A stretch of DNA of 64,000 nucleotides, taken from the NCBI GenBank assembly GCA_024516155.1, contig JAJJXM010000021.1:248001-312000 (forward strand). Reading direction: 5' to 3'. Position numbers and translations under genes: made by a program. Source of the stretch: Pyronema omphalodes. Its lineage: Eukaryota; Ascomycota; Pezizomycetes; Pezizales; Pyronemataceae. The notes beneath the pieces were generated by a model, which had not been told where the DNA came from, made no database searches, and saw nothing but the letters and a program-made list of their open reading frames with translations. Position 1 is the first letter of the stretch. Each line of letters starts with the position of its first letter. Below, piece after piece: positions 36,201 through 48,375 of this stretch.

Positions 36201-36746
36201 CCGATGCAGGACTCTGAACGGTGATCGAGAGTCGGTACAAGCACGTAATCACGTTTCCAATCTCCTTCACAGCTTCCTTCAGCGGTGACGTAGCCCTGAT
36301 TTCATCGTCGATATCGGAATCCATGGCATCAAAAGCATGTGGCCCTGTAGACCGTGTCTCGACTGTGTTCTGCGCATTGTCTTCGGCTTCGGGGTCATCA
36401 GAGGATATAATCAAAGCTATCCAGAAGTTAGAATCATGGGTCGAAAGTCTTCACGGATTTGAAAATACTCACTGTCCTCTAGGACATCGTTGAGGTCCTT
36501 GAGTAATTGTTTAACCCTCTCCGAAACCTCCGAAGCTTCACGAAGTCGGTAATCGAGCGACATGACCCCGCGACGGTGTGCAGCGACATTCTCAGCCCAT
36601 ACTTTCAGCCGTCCAAAGTCATCAGAAAGCGTATCGGGGGTGTTCTGGGACTCCTCAAAATTCTCAAGGAGTCGGTTGAAGGATGCGAATGATTCCCAGT
36701 ATAAAGCAGCGATTGTAATCGTACCCAGCTCCATATCGAAAGACAT
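33253..36746 (-). CDS. C2H2-ankyrin repeat protein (18 ankyrin repeats)
   Basis: Three exons, 36746-36473, 36416-35696 and 35638-33253, with introns of 56 and 57 nt (GTGAGT donors), give 1126 residues. The helical N-terminus (about 1-250) resembles the N-terminal region found in many fungal ankyrin and NACHT proteins. Next comes a zinc-finger block, about 320-430: C-P-Y-C, C-T-F-K-D-C, C-S-K-C and C-P-L-C, each with paired His. From about residue 510, 18 ankyrin units of about 34 residues follow, with G-H-x-x-V-V-K-L-L-L and D-V-E-V-N-A-K-D cores. Several neighbouring units are almost identical, so the array has expanded recently or undergone gene conversion. Function unknown: ankyrin arrays bind proteins, and fungal proteins of this architecture are often fast-evolving and sometimes linked to allorecognition (inference). 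A degenerate paralog lies at 51421-52857. Confidence 0.9.
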
Positions 36747-37559
36747 TGTGGTGGTATAGTTCGCTGATGATGGTCTGGAAGAGCGCAGTGTGTGCCGTTA
36801 CAACAATGCGGGGTATACTGTAGAGTATGTACGAGACAACGCATGCCGTGTGCTGACAAAGATATGCATCTATCCTCATGACTCCTTATTCTGAATGCTA
36901 CACAACTGCTACGATCCATTTTGGATTACAGCTGCAAGTTTCGATGCTGCTCTGATGCAGATTAATATTTGGGTTCTTTGTAGTGCCGCGTCTTCGCGAC
37001 AACCCCAAACTACATCCTCCCATCGATGCGTTTCCATCACACTAACCAATATTCTCGTGATTGAAGAATATTAAACAAGACGAATAAGCAAAAGCAAACC
37101 AAAAATCTTTTTATAGAAGATTTCCCACAAGTTTATCTCCATTCCAATAGACCAGAGACCAAGCACATGTATAGATTTGGAGAAACCAGATCCAACACGT
37201 CGCTTGTGTATAGTATATTGTACAAATAAGCTCATTCAAACAGTACAAGGGCAACTGATTTTCCTAACAATCATCTTTCTTCAAGAATCCCGTTCAAAGA
37301 ATACCCTCGTATAAAGTGTAATGACCGCGGCCCCACAGTATTTGTATGGAATACGGCGGCTTTTTATACATGGCAATATCTTTGAGAAAACGCGAAGCAT
37401 ATGTGTGGTACTCGTGCCTATGTATACCGAGGTGCGGCTGAAGATACGCCTTTGAAGTTTCGCAGGGTTTATAAATTAAGGAGCGTGCACTTTGCACCCC
37501 CTTCCCCTCAGCGTCCCGCGTCTCAAACAATCACTCGCGCCAAGCCTTCATCTATGCAC
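36747..37559. promoter_or_regulatory. Upstream region of the ankyrin gene
   Basis: No gene recognised. Contains the promoter side of the minus-strand ankyrin gene and unassigned sequence. Confidence 0.4.
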
Positions 37560-37857
37560 GGACGTCGTATTTTCTCAGTTTCTTGTGTTTTTTCCTTTAA
37601 GGTTATTGGCACGTTTATGGGGTCCGCTTTTGAGCGACTCAAATGGTCTTCTTTCTCTGTTTTTCACGAGATTGTTTCTTTTTTCTGTATTTTTTGCGAG
37701 GGGACGAATGGGATGTAGGAGATTAGGGTGCCTCATTAGGAGGTTCTGACCTCGAGGACGAGATTTTGTAGTGTCGCTTTGGTTTTTAGTTCCCCGCATA
37801 GGCCTTAGAGGCCTCGATCGGTGTATGATTAAAATGTAAAAATGTAAAAATGTAAAT
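37560..37857 (+). mobile_element. 3' terminal fragment of a second LINE
   Basis: The segment aligns with the 3' UTR of the LINE at 8260-9737 in the opposite orientation. Matching blocks include TGTAGGAGATTAGGGTGCCT, a CCCCGCATAGGCC block and AGGCCTCGATCGGTGTATGA, ending in tandem AAATGTA units. The hairpin AGGCC, TTAGA, GGCCT is kept, with a five-base loop as in the first copy. Only the 3' UTR is present, so this is a severely 5'-truncated insertion. The left boundary is approximate, and I found no convincing target duplication. Confidence 0.8.
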
Positions 37858-40800
37858 TGTATATATAAGGATACACCCCTCCCATTCCAACATATCTTCG
37901 TAAAAAAAGTCTTGGGATGTAAGGAGGCCTAAAATTTTGCTCGTACAGCTCAGTACTGAGTAACCACAAAACAACGTCTGACTTCGAATTCGCTTTTGGA
38001 GGATGATGTGAAATACAGGTAGAATAGCGTCAACACACTATGCATAGATATCCTCAGTATTCAAGTGTATATCAGGCACGCTGTATATACTCGAAACTGC
38101 GATGTACAGCATTGACGGGTGCCAGTACGTGCCTTGAACCTTCACTTAAATTAAATGGCTAGTTCAAAGTACAGCTTGAAAGGTATTAGGTGACTAACAA
38201 TCAGTCGAAAAAAAATTCCTACATCATCCACGTTATGACATTACTTCTAAATTCTATATAATGCTAGGCAGATCGAGGCGGAGACAGGGTGGGAGGCTTG
38301 GGCACGGAGTGGTGATAATTCATGAAGCTAAAATTCCGGCGCAAGCATTCTGCAACGACGAAACATGCTACTTCGAAACAGAGATAAGGTTAGCCAGTAT
38401 TCTATTAGTCATCAGCACGTCCAGGGCCAAATATTCCCATCTCTAGCGCCCTGGTTAATGCTTCATATATTGGTGTATACCCCAATCGAAATGTGCGCTT
38501 TAAATCGGTTATGAATCTCGATATAGGCTGCTTTCTACATCAACTATCCCGCTATTGACTTTTAAGATGCATCTGTATGTGTTAATAATACCTTCCCTGC
38601 TAGAAATGTAAGTAAGCCCTTACCGGTTAGTTTTGTTCTTGATTCATCATGTAAGATAAGTTTCATTAGAATTCTCTGTGTAGTTAACCTGCGCTCCAGG
38701 ACTCAAAATCCGTAATGCGCGAGGACATGATATTTTCGCTACACTCGGATATAATTCCATCTGAAATTAATACACCAGTCCCTTCCATGATACGGTACTT
38801 CTGTTCATATCTAGCATCATCTACGAAGAAGTCGATGGCCATACATTAGTTTAAGCATATTTTTTCTTATATATGCTGGCCATTTTTCGTACGGCAGAAA
38901 TGGCTTTCTGTAGCTAGTAGATAATTTTTAATCAGCAACTAATTGTTACCCACCGTTGCCTCAACTGCAAACAATATTGGCAGTATAGGTAAAACGAAAT
39001 CCCCTGGATACTGTACAGCAACCAACCGTATCAAGTTGACCTCGCAAATACCACCCACCAATTTCATCTCTCACAAATACCCGTTCCACTCGCCGCCGTG
39101 CAACCACCATCAAGACTCTATCCGTCATATCTAACTCCGCCCTCATCTCATCGAGCTTCATAGTTGCGTATCACAAGGCTATCGTTGAATCCTACATTCA
39201 TGCTAACCGCGAACCCGTTACTATAGCCCTTACTACTTTTTCGGAGCACTAGATAGCCCCACCACTCGCGCTTTACTGACTGGCATATTCAACGTAGTTT
39301 CTTCTTCAACGTTGCGAGTTTCCGGAACCATGAATGTTAAACATCCGCTTCATACTTTGTTCGTTATCCTGATATTGATACCAGAAATAAAGCCACATGG
39401 TCGGGAGTTAGAACCTCAAGCCGTCGAGAGGTGCTGTATTTAATTATCTTGACTCATCAAATTTCCTTACTATCAATGATGGGTACAAAAACCTTCGTGG
39501 TATCGTGGCGGCGGTTGATTATGGCAGCTACAGTGATGCAAGGAAACTCTTTCGCTCTTTTTCGGGGTCGAGGAGTCATGGGAGTAAGTACCATACTGGC
39601 CATTTTGATGGTCATGATAACCGCTGATGTGGTTTGCGCGGCGGTGATAGAGGACAATTAAGCGATTATGCCTGCGCCGTTGCAGTGTATCGGGAGGTGG
39701 TTTGATACATAGGTCGCAGGTGGAGTCGGTCTGGTGTTGCGGATTTCAGGAAGCGGCTTGAAGATTGGTGGAAGAAGAACGTGGAGGGTAGGGTGCACGG
39801 CGCAGTTGAAACTATAAAATAAACAACTGCCGGTGTGGATTCGGAAATTCCATGTTGAAAATTACTCCTTAACAAGTTCGGGTGCTGGAAAGTCAATATC
39901 CGCCTCGTCAATTTGATTTCATGCATTTGTCGAATATGATTTCAAGCGTTTGGAATGCGACGCGTTGCGAGAATTTGGAATGGTCAAGGCTTGGAAGGCA
40001 CGTGCAACGATGAGGTCTTTGCCCTGAGTTAAGTGCACTTCATTGTATCCTATGCCTTGTTAGCTCACGGCTCACGTAATCCCGTCCGATGTGCTGTGCT
40101 ACATTCTGGTTATCTGCACTCTTTCTTATCAGCAACCGGCTTTTGACACCTCTTTCGATAAAGCGTATGGCCTACTCACTTACTCGCCTATTCATATTTA
40201 TTCCTTAACTTCCCTCTCCGTTGATTCTGTCTAGAAATCCAAGGACACCTTGTCATATTTCCCGATGCGCGCAGCACTTTGCATCACCAAACCGAGCCTT
40301 TATTCTCCCCTGTAACCTACTACCCTGTATTCTCCAACACGTAGATATTACCCCGCCATCTCAGACGCCCACCATATCACATAACCTCAAAATCCCACAT
40401 AACCAAGCATCTTTCAATCACCATCTCAACCCAATATCAATTCCCGATTCCCACCCACAATACTCCACGTCTACATACAGATAGTTCACCAAACCACATC
40501 CACAACGTACTAACCCACCAACGAAGTCATGACGACTTGAAAACGCGAACCAAGAAACCAAGCCAAAAAAAACCCCACCCCTTCCAAGAAATCCCCTTAA
40601 GCCATCGTATGTTAACGCCGTCGCCGTCGCCTAGAGCCATCATCGCATTCGCATTTTTTTTTGTCCACGTGGATGCCAATTTACAAGTATATCTACAGTG
40701 TACACTATCGCCCGGGAGTCCAGGGGTTCTAGTTGAAGGGGGGGCAGTGGAGGGGAGAGGGAAAGGAGGACGGGGATCTCAGAAGATCCAGAAAATCCAG

Positions 40801-41577
40801 AGAAAATCCACGGAGCCCAGAAAGACCACAGAATGCGCCCTACGGAACAAAAGCCTCCGGAACAAAGAAACGCCGCAGCGCCGCAGTTCCGCAACATCCC
40901 ATGGCAAATCCCGTCCATAACCCAACGAAACCCAAACCATCGCACAAAACAAACCACCACCACCAACCAGACGATGATCTAAAAGCTTCTCGAAAGCTCT
41001 ATGGATAATTTTTCCGGTGACGCCGCCGCTGCCGTTGCTGCTGGTGTTGCGACTCTCCAAGCTTAGTGTGCACCATACATAGTGGGTACGGATAGGACAC
41101 CGGCCCGGGTCCGGGTCCGGGATGTTTTAGTCCTTTGAATCCTTACATCCTAGGTTGACCGTTGTTTCCGCAGGGGTTGCGGTGAAATGGGTTCCTTGCT
41201 GGGTTTATTGGGGTTCCCTTTGAGCTTCGGGGTTCCTTTCGGACGTCGGGCTTCACTTGGGCTCCCAGGGACCTTGTCCGACGTTGGTTGAAGTTTAGGT
41301 GCGGTTAAAAGTGATAGTGGGGGACATGGAGTACGCACGTTGTCTCGATGGTTTTATGTACAGCTTCTTATATCGGGGGGTAATTTGGGATATGTTGTGC
41401 ATCATGCACATATAGTCGATGCTTTTCAGCGGCCTACATACGGTCTTCTGTACGGTGTGCACTGTGTTGGGTGGGGAAGCGGGGCAGATATGTATACTAC
41501 ACCGGACTTCCTCCACTCTGGGGAACTCCGCGGGGACCCCATGGGGGTCAATGGAAGCATATTGATGCAAAACAATA
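37858..41577. other. Intergenic region
   Basis: 3.7 kb without a supported gene. Many short ORFs on both strands overlap one another, especially at 40540-41060, where low-complexity GC-rich sequence keeps several frames open. A 21-codon ORF at 41001-41066 (M-D-N-F-S-G-D then Ala-rich) is too short to judge. The right end is upstream of the signal peptide peptidase terminator and next to the tRNA. Confidence 0.45.
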
Positions 41578-41650
41578 TGATTGCACCCAGGATCGAACTG
41601 GGGACCTCTTGTGTGTGAGACAAGTGTGATAACCGCTACACCATGCAACC
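41578..41650 (-). tRNA. tRNA-Val (anticodon CAC)
   Basis: Reading the minus strand from 41650, the acceptor stem GGTTGCA pairs with TGCAATC (one G-U). The D arm contains AGCGGTTATC, the anticodon arm is CTTGT-CTCACAC-ACAAG, and the T arm is CCCAG-TTCGATC-CTGGG with discriminator A. The anticodon CAC reads GUG valine codons. No intron is present. The A box (around TGGTGTAGCGG) and B box (GTTCGATCC) of the internal RNA polymerase III promoter are intact. Confidence 0.97.
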
Positions 41651-41820
41651 TACTTGATGACTATTAAAACTTTTTAAATATGTACCATAACAATAGCCTT
41701 TTCAAACAAAAGAATTCAAGCCAGTAAAATGAATACGACTCGTAATTCCATTAGAGATCAGAAATTGCCATCAAAACATCTACTTCATGAACCATTTGTG
41801 TATTACATATCCAGAGCTCC

Positions 41821-43483
41821 TCAATCACTCATGCTGTATACAGAGTTGTCGTAATCTTCACTCAAAGCGCCTTCCTCATCATCAACAGCTTCGCTATTGG
41901 TTGTGGGGGTAGAGGAGGGTTCTTGAGGCAGTCTAGCGCCAATGGCTGGGCGCCTGATAATCTTTACTCGGAGAATGTCCTGGTCAACCTCTCCTTTAAC
42001 CTTGACTTCTTCCTTCTCCTTCTCATCTTTCTTCTCATCCTTTTCCGTGTCCTTCTTCTTCTCATCCTTTTCCTCCTCGATCTCACCTTCCTCAGTATAG
42101 TTCCACATTGTTGAGAGCTCCCCCTTTGCTGCCGCAGTTCCCCAGACAGCACTAAGGACACCAGGGACCAAATACAACAGCGCAGGCTGAGCATGCTTAA
42201 ACACATGCATGACAACAAGAGTCGTTACCATACCAACAACATATCCAACCATACTAGCATTGAAATATGTCTTTGGGAAAGAACCGATAGACACAGAGTC
42301 CCAGAATCCAACTCTTGTGTAGCGGGGCTTCAGATACTTGATCTCTTCCTTGGAGAGCTCACCTTTGTCTGCCCTCGCGGCCTTGATGAGCATACGGTGC
42401 TTGATTTCGTAGAAGCGCCATAGATCGTAGCGGAGAGCCATAGCTATGAAGATACCGGGGAGGACAATATCGCCAAGTCCAAGCATGGCGAGAGCACGAG
42501 ATCCGTCATCGAGTTTTCCGGGTCGGGGGAAAAGCAGCTTGATAGGAACATCAAGTGTAGTAGCAACAGTGACCATAAGCGGTGTGTAAAAGACGAAAAA
42601 AATATCGTAGAAGAAAAGTAAGCCAAGGAGGAGAGTTGCGATGGGAAAGGTTGCGGGCGAGAGTAACTAATGAACAATCAGCAAGGAGGAGGCATATGGT
42701 ATTGGGAAAAAAGTAGACCTGAATTGCACCATATGAGAATGATATTCCCATTATGTTGGTAAGCAGCCAATGCTTTCCTCCAGCAGCATACATTCCCACG
42801 ACAAAGAGACCAATTACTGGGCCAAAGAAGTCCCCAATGAATGCATTTGACTTCCTGAAGACGCTGACATTATACAATGACATATCAATAACGTATCTAG
42901 CACGTAAAGTGCGGCGTGCCATCCAAACGTATTTGTGAAGGGCGGGTGGGAGTTCAATATTCGGGATGGGGTTGGTGTGCTCCTGGTCACTTCCTTCAAC
43001 CTTCCACGAGTCGAAGCCGGCTTCGTGCAAATTTCCTTTTGAGTCTGTGAATCTATGAGGAAGCGTATACTCCACAGCCACACCGAGTAAGTCGGAGAAA
43101 GCTCTCCCAACTCCAAATACACCCATAGCACAGAAGTACCATGTTAGGATACGGGATAAAAGCTGAGGGTCGTCGAGCCACTTTATAATCAAGTAAAGTC
43201 CTCCCAGACTGACTCCCGCCATGACCGGGAACATCATAGCATCCTGTGCAGTAAGAGTCTCCGGGATTGGTGTAGATGCCTCATTATTGTTCTCATCATC
43301 CTCCTCTTCTGTAGAGGTTTCACCAGTGGGACGGAGAATTTTAACCTCCTCCGGTGAGAGAGTGTTGAACGGGCGTCTCAAAGATGCATGTGATCCTGCA
43401 AAGATAGGAATAAGGGAGGCAAATATCAGATGTCCATAGGTAGGTAGGAACGGGATAAGCGACGCGAGTTGCGAGGAGCTCAT
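41821..43483 (-). CDS. Signal peptide peptidase (intramembrane aspartyl protease, A22B)
   Basis: Exons 43483-42719 and 42666-41821 join across a 52-nt intron (GTCTAC...CATTAG) into 536 residues; the junction restores A-I-Q|L-L-S-P-A-T-F. It is a polytopic ER membrane protein with the presenilin-type catalytic motifs: Tyr-Asp in F-F-Y-D-I-F-F (Asp276), G-L-G-D (Asp321) and Q-P-A-L near residue 400. The enzyme clips signal peptides and short membrane anchors within the ER membrane. In fungi the homolog (SppA, yeast Ypf1) takes part in ER-associated degradation and, in Aspergillus, sterol-regulator processing. The C-terminus carries a long Lys/Glu-rich stretch (about 440-475) and an acidic end. 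The donor GTCTAC is weak, but the frame and the conserved junction support it. Confidence 0.94.
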
Positions 43484-45284
43484 GATGCTTGCTTTCCGCG
43501 CGTCTTGCGTTAGATCCTTAGGCCCAACAAAACGAAGGTAGCGTACGAGCAGATGCTGAGACTGGCGAAGGTTGTGGTGGAGATCGTGGAGCTGCGGGGT
43601 TATGGAGAGGCTGCTGGCGGGGCTGATGCTACTGCTGCGAGCTTGTGAAGCTCTCCTACGCTAGGTTAAAGCAGCAGTTCTTTGTGCGGCTCTGCGTCGT
43701 TGTACGCTAGGCTATATATAGAAAGGTGACTGTGCGGCTCTGCTTTGCTAGGATGTGACCAGGATAAGTCCACGATAAGTCTAGGATCTTTGCGGAAGGG
43801 AAGGCGACAAGGCAAGAGCCACTGCACAAGCGTAATGCTTCCCCCTGTCACACGAGCAAACGAAACAGGCCAGAGCCAGGCAGGGCAGCCAGGCAGGGGA
43901 GGAGTGGTGGTCCATACTTGTACAGTACGTACGTACGTATGGTGTGTCCTCAAACTCTTGAACTTCTCACCGGTGTCTAGCTCTTTGTTCTCTTTTGTAC
44001 ACCATCTTCCACCTCCACCTGTTTTTCTTTTTGTTTCACCGCCGTGCTGACCACCTGGAAACCTGTAGATACTCCCTTGGTAAGACTCAGTATCCCCCTC
44101 AATTCCTCGATTTCTCAATTCCCCTCTCAGTCTCTTCATCTCCGCATGCCCGCTTCTTGTCCCCTTTCTGCCCGCTTCCCCGCTCCTCTGCTGTCCTCTC
44201 CTCCCAGCCTCCGTGCTGCTCACATCTCGGCCAACGCTGCGATAAGTGACATCAAGCCCGACTAACAACATCCTCCCGCAGTTCGGCTTAACTGTAACGG
44301 GAAGACACAAACCAATCCGGGAGGACCAAAAACGAGCCGTCACTCGGCGTATGCACATCCTAATTTAATGCCAATTGTAAAATTGACGTCGCTGTGAAGC
44401 TCCTTCGAGAACGTCGTCCGCCCTTCCCTATCCCGCTTTGCTGCTCATCCCACTTTGCTCTTGTGTTTATCCATAACTGCTCTGCATTCAAATCACTACT
44501 ATTACTACTCTTGCTATTCCTCATCTGAATCATCGCGCAGTCTCATCCCACCCGACTTGGAGCTTCCAAGATAGCTGCCCTTCATCTCACCTGCGTGTTT
44601 ACCCGCAAACAGTCTCCTGCTTGCAGATTCAGCCATCAAGCTGGGTCAAGCACACACAACCAACGTTTGGAAGAAATTCACTCGTTGGACGCGCACCATA
44701 CTCCCGGAACAACCTGGGAAACTCCGATTTCTGGGGAACTGCGACAAGCGCCCTCATTGGTCGACAAGCCAAAGTGCCTCACCAAGGAACCCTTCCAGCG
44801 TCATCAGGCATCAGATCTAAGCCGTCGTTCTGCTGCGTCTGCCCCGCGCGGGGTCTGTTCCAATTGCCATTCCCCAGTCCCCACAAAATCCTTCACCGTG
44901 ACCGAACACGCCCCCGCTCCGTTTCCCCATTCTCATCCTTTGCCATTTAATAAGCATATATCCGCCACCTCTAAATCTACTACTGTTAACGCCACGGCAA
45001 CCAATACGCACAAACACCTTCAACCGTCTTCCTCCGTTTCTGCTGGTCAACTTTTCCGACTAGGCACTTTTCTATTTCTTATCTTAGCTATCGGAATTCA
45101 GTACTTCATACTTGACGACCCAGGCGGTACGATATTCAAGCATTTTCGACAAACAAAACCCGAGCCAGCACCAACTAGTCGTTGGACACCCCGCACGAGA
45201 CCTCACGAGATATTCAGCAAAGGCTGTTGCAAAGCGTTTCCGTCACATATTCCGGATTCTAAAAGCACCCATAATACAGACATA
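43484..45284. promoter_or_regulatory. Divergent upstream region of signal peptide peptidase and glucokinase
   Basis: 1.8 kb between divergent starts. It is pyrimidine-rich on the plus strand from 44000 on, typical of a fungal leader before glucokinase. It has a GTACGTACGTAC run at about 43923-43938. Two long ORFs here (43666-44358 minus and 44595-45284 plus) have no recognisable family and no ATG or splice support. Confidence 0.5.
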
Positions 45285-47052
45285 ATGGCACCAACAACAG
45301 ACTACGCGCCCATGGTGGCAAAGGCGGAGGCGATCGCAAAGGAGTTTGACTTTGGCGCTGAGGATGTGAGGAAGGGAGTTCAGGAGTTCTTACGGCTGAT
45401 GGGTAAGTTCGTCTACCGCGGGTTTAATCTACTCGAGTTCAACCATATCGCACAACCGGTAAACAGTACTGACTGCACCAGATGTTGGACTACAGAACGA
45501 CGGCGAGGCCATGACCATGATCCCCACATACGTGACCGGTGTACCAAATGGAACCGAGAAGGTTTGAAAATCCATTTCCCCCGATGGGCGGCTATACGGA
45601 ACCTGGTTGCGCGATGGGTGTTGACGTCAGTTTGTCATGTAGGGCGTCTATCTCGCGGTTGACCTCGGTGGAACCAACTTTCGCGTCTGCTCAGTATCCC
45701 TATCCGGAGACACCAAGTTTACCCTGACGCAGTCCAAGGCCGCGATTCCTCGTGATATGATGGTCTCGGACTCTCACACTCTTTTCTCTTTCCTCGCAAA
45801 GGAGGTTGAAAAGTTTGTAAAGACCCACCATGCCGACCACTTTGAGGAGGACACTGCGCACAAGCTTCAGCTTGGTTTCACTTTCTCTTTCCCTGTGGAC
45901 CAAAGAGCCGTTAACAAGGGCTACTTGATCCGATGGACTAAGGGATTCGACATCAAGGACGCAGTTGGAAAGGATGTATGTGAGCTTCTCCAGAAGGAGA
46001 TTGACGCCTTGGGACTTCCCGTCAAGGTTGCTGCGCTCGTCAACGACACTGTTGGAACTTTGATGGCGCGTTCATACACCTCTCCCGGTAGCACCGGAAC
46101 CCTTTTGGGAGCTATCTTCGGAACTGGAACCAACGGAGCTTACGTTGAGAAGTTGAGCAAGATTACCAAGATGACCAAGCCCGGCGCGCAGGTTGGAGAG
46201 TACGATAAGTCTACTGGAGAGATGGTGGTGAACACCGAATGGGGCTCCTTCGATAATAACTTGAAGGTCCTTCCCAACACCATCTACGACCAGCAGCTTG
46301 ACGCCAACTCTGTCAACCCTGGAATCCAGATGTTCGAGAAGCGTATCTCTGGCATGTTCTTGGGAGAGATTCTCAGAAACGCTATCCTCGGACTCAAGAA
46401 GGATGTTGGCCTTTTGAGTGCATCCACCATTGCAGAGAATGCTCCTCTTTACACCCCCTGGAGCGTCGACACCAGTGTTCTCTCCTTCATTGAGGCAGAC
46501 ACCACCAGCGATTTGTCTGAGTCCAAGAAGGTTTTGGAGGAACAGCTCGGAATCCCAGCTGTTAACTTGCACACTGAAGAGGCTCGGGCTGTCAAGATCC
46601 TCGTTCATGCTATTGGAAAGAGATCTGCACGTCTATCTGCCATTCCCATTGCTGCGATTGTCATCGCCACTGGAAAGGTTGATAAATCGCGCCCTACGCC
46701 CGCCAAGGGAATGTCTATTTTGGAGGGATTGAAGAGCGCTATTACTGGAAAGCCTCCCGCCGCAGCTGCCGATATCCCTACTGCTCCTACCGTTAAGGGT
46801 GACAAGGAGAAGGCGCAGACTGCGGAAGACCTTGATGTCATTGACATTGGTGTTGACGGAAGTGTCGTAGAGCACTACCCTGGATTTGAGAAGTTCGTCC
46901 GTGAGGCCTTGAGAGAGGTCCCCGAGCTTGGTGTTGAGGGAGAGGAGAGAATTCGCATGGGAGTTGCGAAAGATGGAAGTGGAGTCGGTGCGGCGCTTAT
47001 TGCTCTTGTTGCCTCGAAAGCTGCTGGTGCTAAGATTCTCTCGTCCGCTTAA
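45285..47052 (+). CDS. glk1: Glucokinase
   Basis: Exons 45285-45402, 45482-45561 and 45643-47052 give 535 residues (introns 79 and 81 nt). The enzyme phosphorylates glucose with ATP in the cytosol, the first step of glycolysis. Seen are L-A-V-D-L-G-G-T-N-F-R-V (phosphate-binding segment, Asp73), the sugar-binding region F-T-F-S-F-P-V-D-Q, L-V-N-D-T-V-G-T-L with the catalytic base Asp201, I-F-G-T-G-T-N-G-A-Y, and the C-terminal I-G-V-D-G-S-V-V-E-H. The segment around residues 410-445 is a Pro/Ala-rich insertion typical of fungal glucokinases rather than hexokinases. The reading frame stays open for 690 nt upstream of this ATG, but without an in-frame ATG, so the start at 45285 is preferred. 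Confidence 0.95.
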
Positions 47053-48375
47053 TTGGCTATTTATTTCTAACGGTAAAATCTGCTTTATGGGGTTTGGTTG
47101 GTGTATACTTTTGTTATGATTTTGAGTTTGCGGATGTAAGGGAAGATATGTCTTTGTTTAAGTATCTAGTTATACCCTTTGATGATTTGTATGTATTGTG
47201 CGAAGCCTGAAATTTGAAGGCAATGATTGTTAAATATTAATAGGTTTTGGATTGTGGTTTGGGCGGTTGTGTTGTGTTTGCTTGAATTTTCAACATCTGC
47301 ATTCCGATCGTCGATGCTCCTCTGCGTCATTGTTTGACCTCGTCTCGGTTCACGCCGGCAGAGGTTAGGATCCGCTGGGTTGCGGCGACGATGAAATAGA
47401 ATTGGGAATGATGAGAGTATATCGAGGCAAAGGCAAAAATGCATTTCATCTTTGAAGAGCAAGGACACAGCTTATATACAGTCAAGAAAATGTTGAATTT
47501 GAAACACTGAAACAAAGGGTTTGTGCAGGGTCTGGGTATGGCAACCATATCCATTGGCATGGTCATGTGGCTGGGCTGACAGTCACCAACCATCAGCATT
47601 CTGCATGCTGCATGTCAGACATTCCTGCACCCCATCACATTTTGCAGGCATATCTTTATCCGGAATCTGCAATCACATTCCGTGTAATTCTCTATCCAGC
47701 TTCCGATAGCGGCTTTACGTTACACGGAGAATGATGTCATGATCCTGATTCATGCTCAATCTCCGGTTTACAATCCTCAAATGCGTGGTGCAGTGTGACT
47801 ACGGAGCCTTGCGATTGGCACTGTCTATATAAAGAGGATGCCATGCCCTGCTAGTAGAATATACATGTTGCAGATTGTCTCCAAAGCTGCTGCTGCTTCT
47901 GTATCTCAAGCGACTAAGCTATTCTGGAGTTAGCTCTTCTCAGCACTAACACTCTTGCATGCCAGCACTGATTTAGATAAAAACCAGGTTTTCCTTCCAT
48001 TTCTATGTGCTTCCTCCGGGTCCTCCCTAGTTCTCCCAACCACTTCTCAACCCCTTCTCTGGCTGTTATCAACCAATTCTCAATTTTTTTCCTCTGCCTC
48101 AACTAGCCACTAGCCTCGAGCTTCTAGAACCCTCCACCATCCTCCATCCTCCATCCTCCACCACCATACTGCACCATATTTCACTGTCCTCCATCATTTC
48201 CACCTTCCTCCACCAACCCTCAACACCTCTTCATCTGGAAAATATTTTCCAATCTCCACCATCCGCTAACCCCTCCCATCTTTTGCCTTATCCCATAACC
48301 TAGCAACTACGGTAAACACTTACTGCGATTACAGATGCTTAGCACGCCGCTTACCGAAAACCAGCTAGGCCAAAC
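47053..48375. other. Intergenic region, glucokinase terminator and DUF262 gene leader
   Basis: No gene recognised in 1.3 kb. The last 250 bp are rich in CTCC/CATCCTCCA repeats (about 48130-48240), a common feature of fungal leaders. Confidence 0.5.

Noticed and set aside
40537..41060. Overlapping ORFs of 90-130 codons on both strands
   Set aside because: Low-complexity, all frames partly open, no splice sites or motifs linking them to a gene.
43666..44358. 230-codon minus-strand ORF upstream of signal peptide peptidase
   Set aside because: No recognisable domain, lies in the divergent promoter region and overlaps equally long plus-strand frames in pyrimidine-rich sequence.
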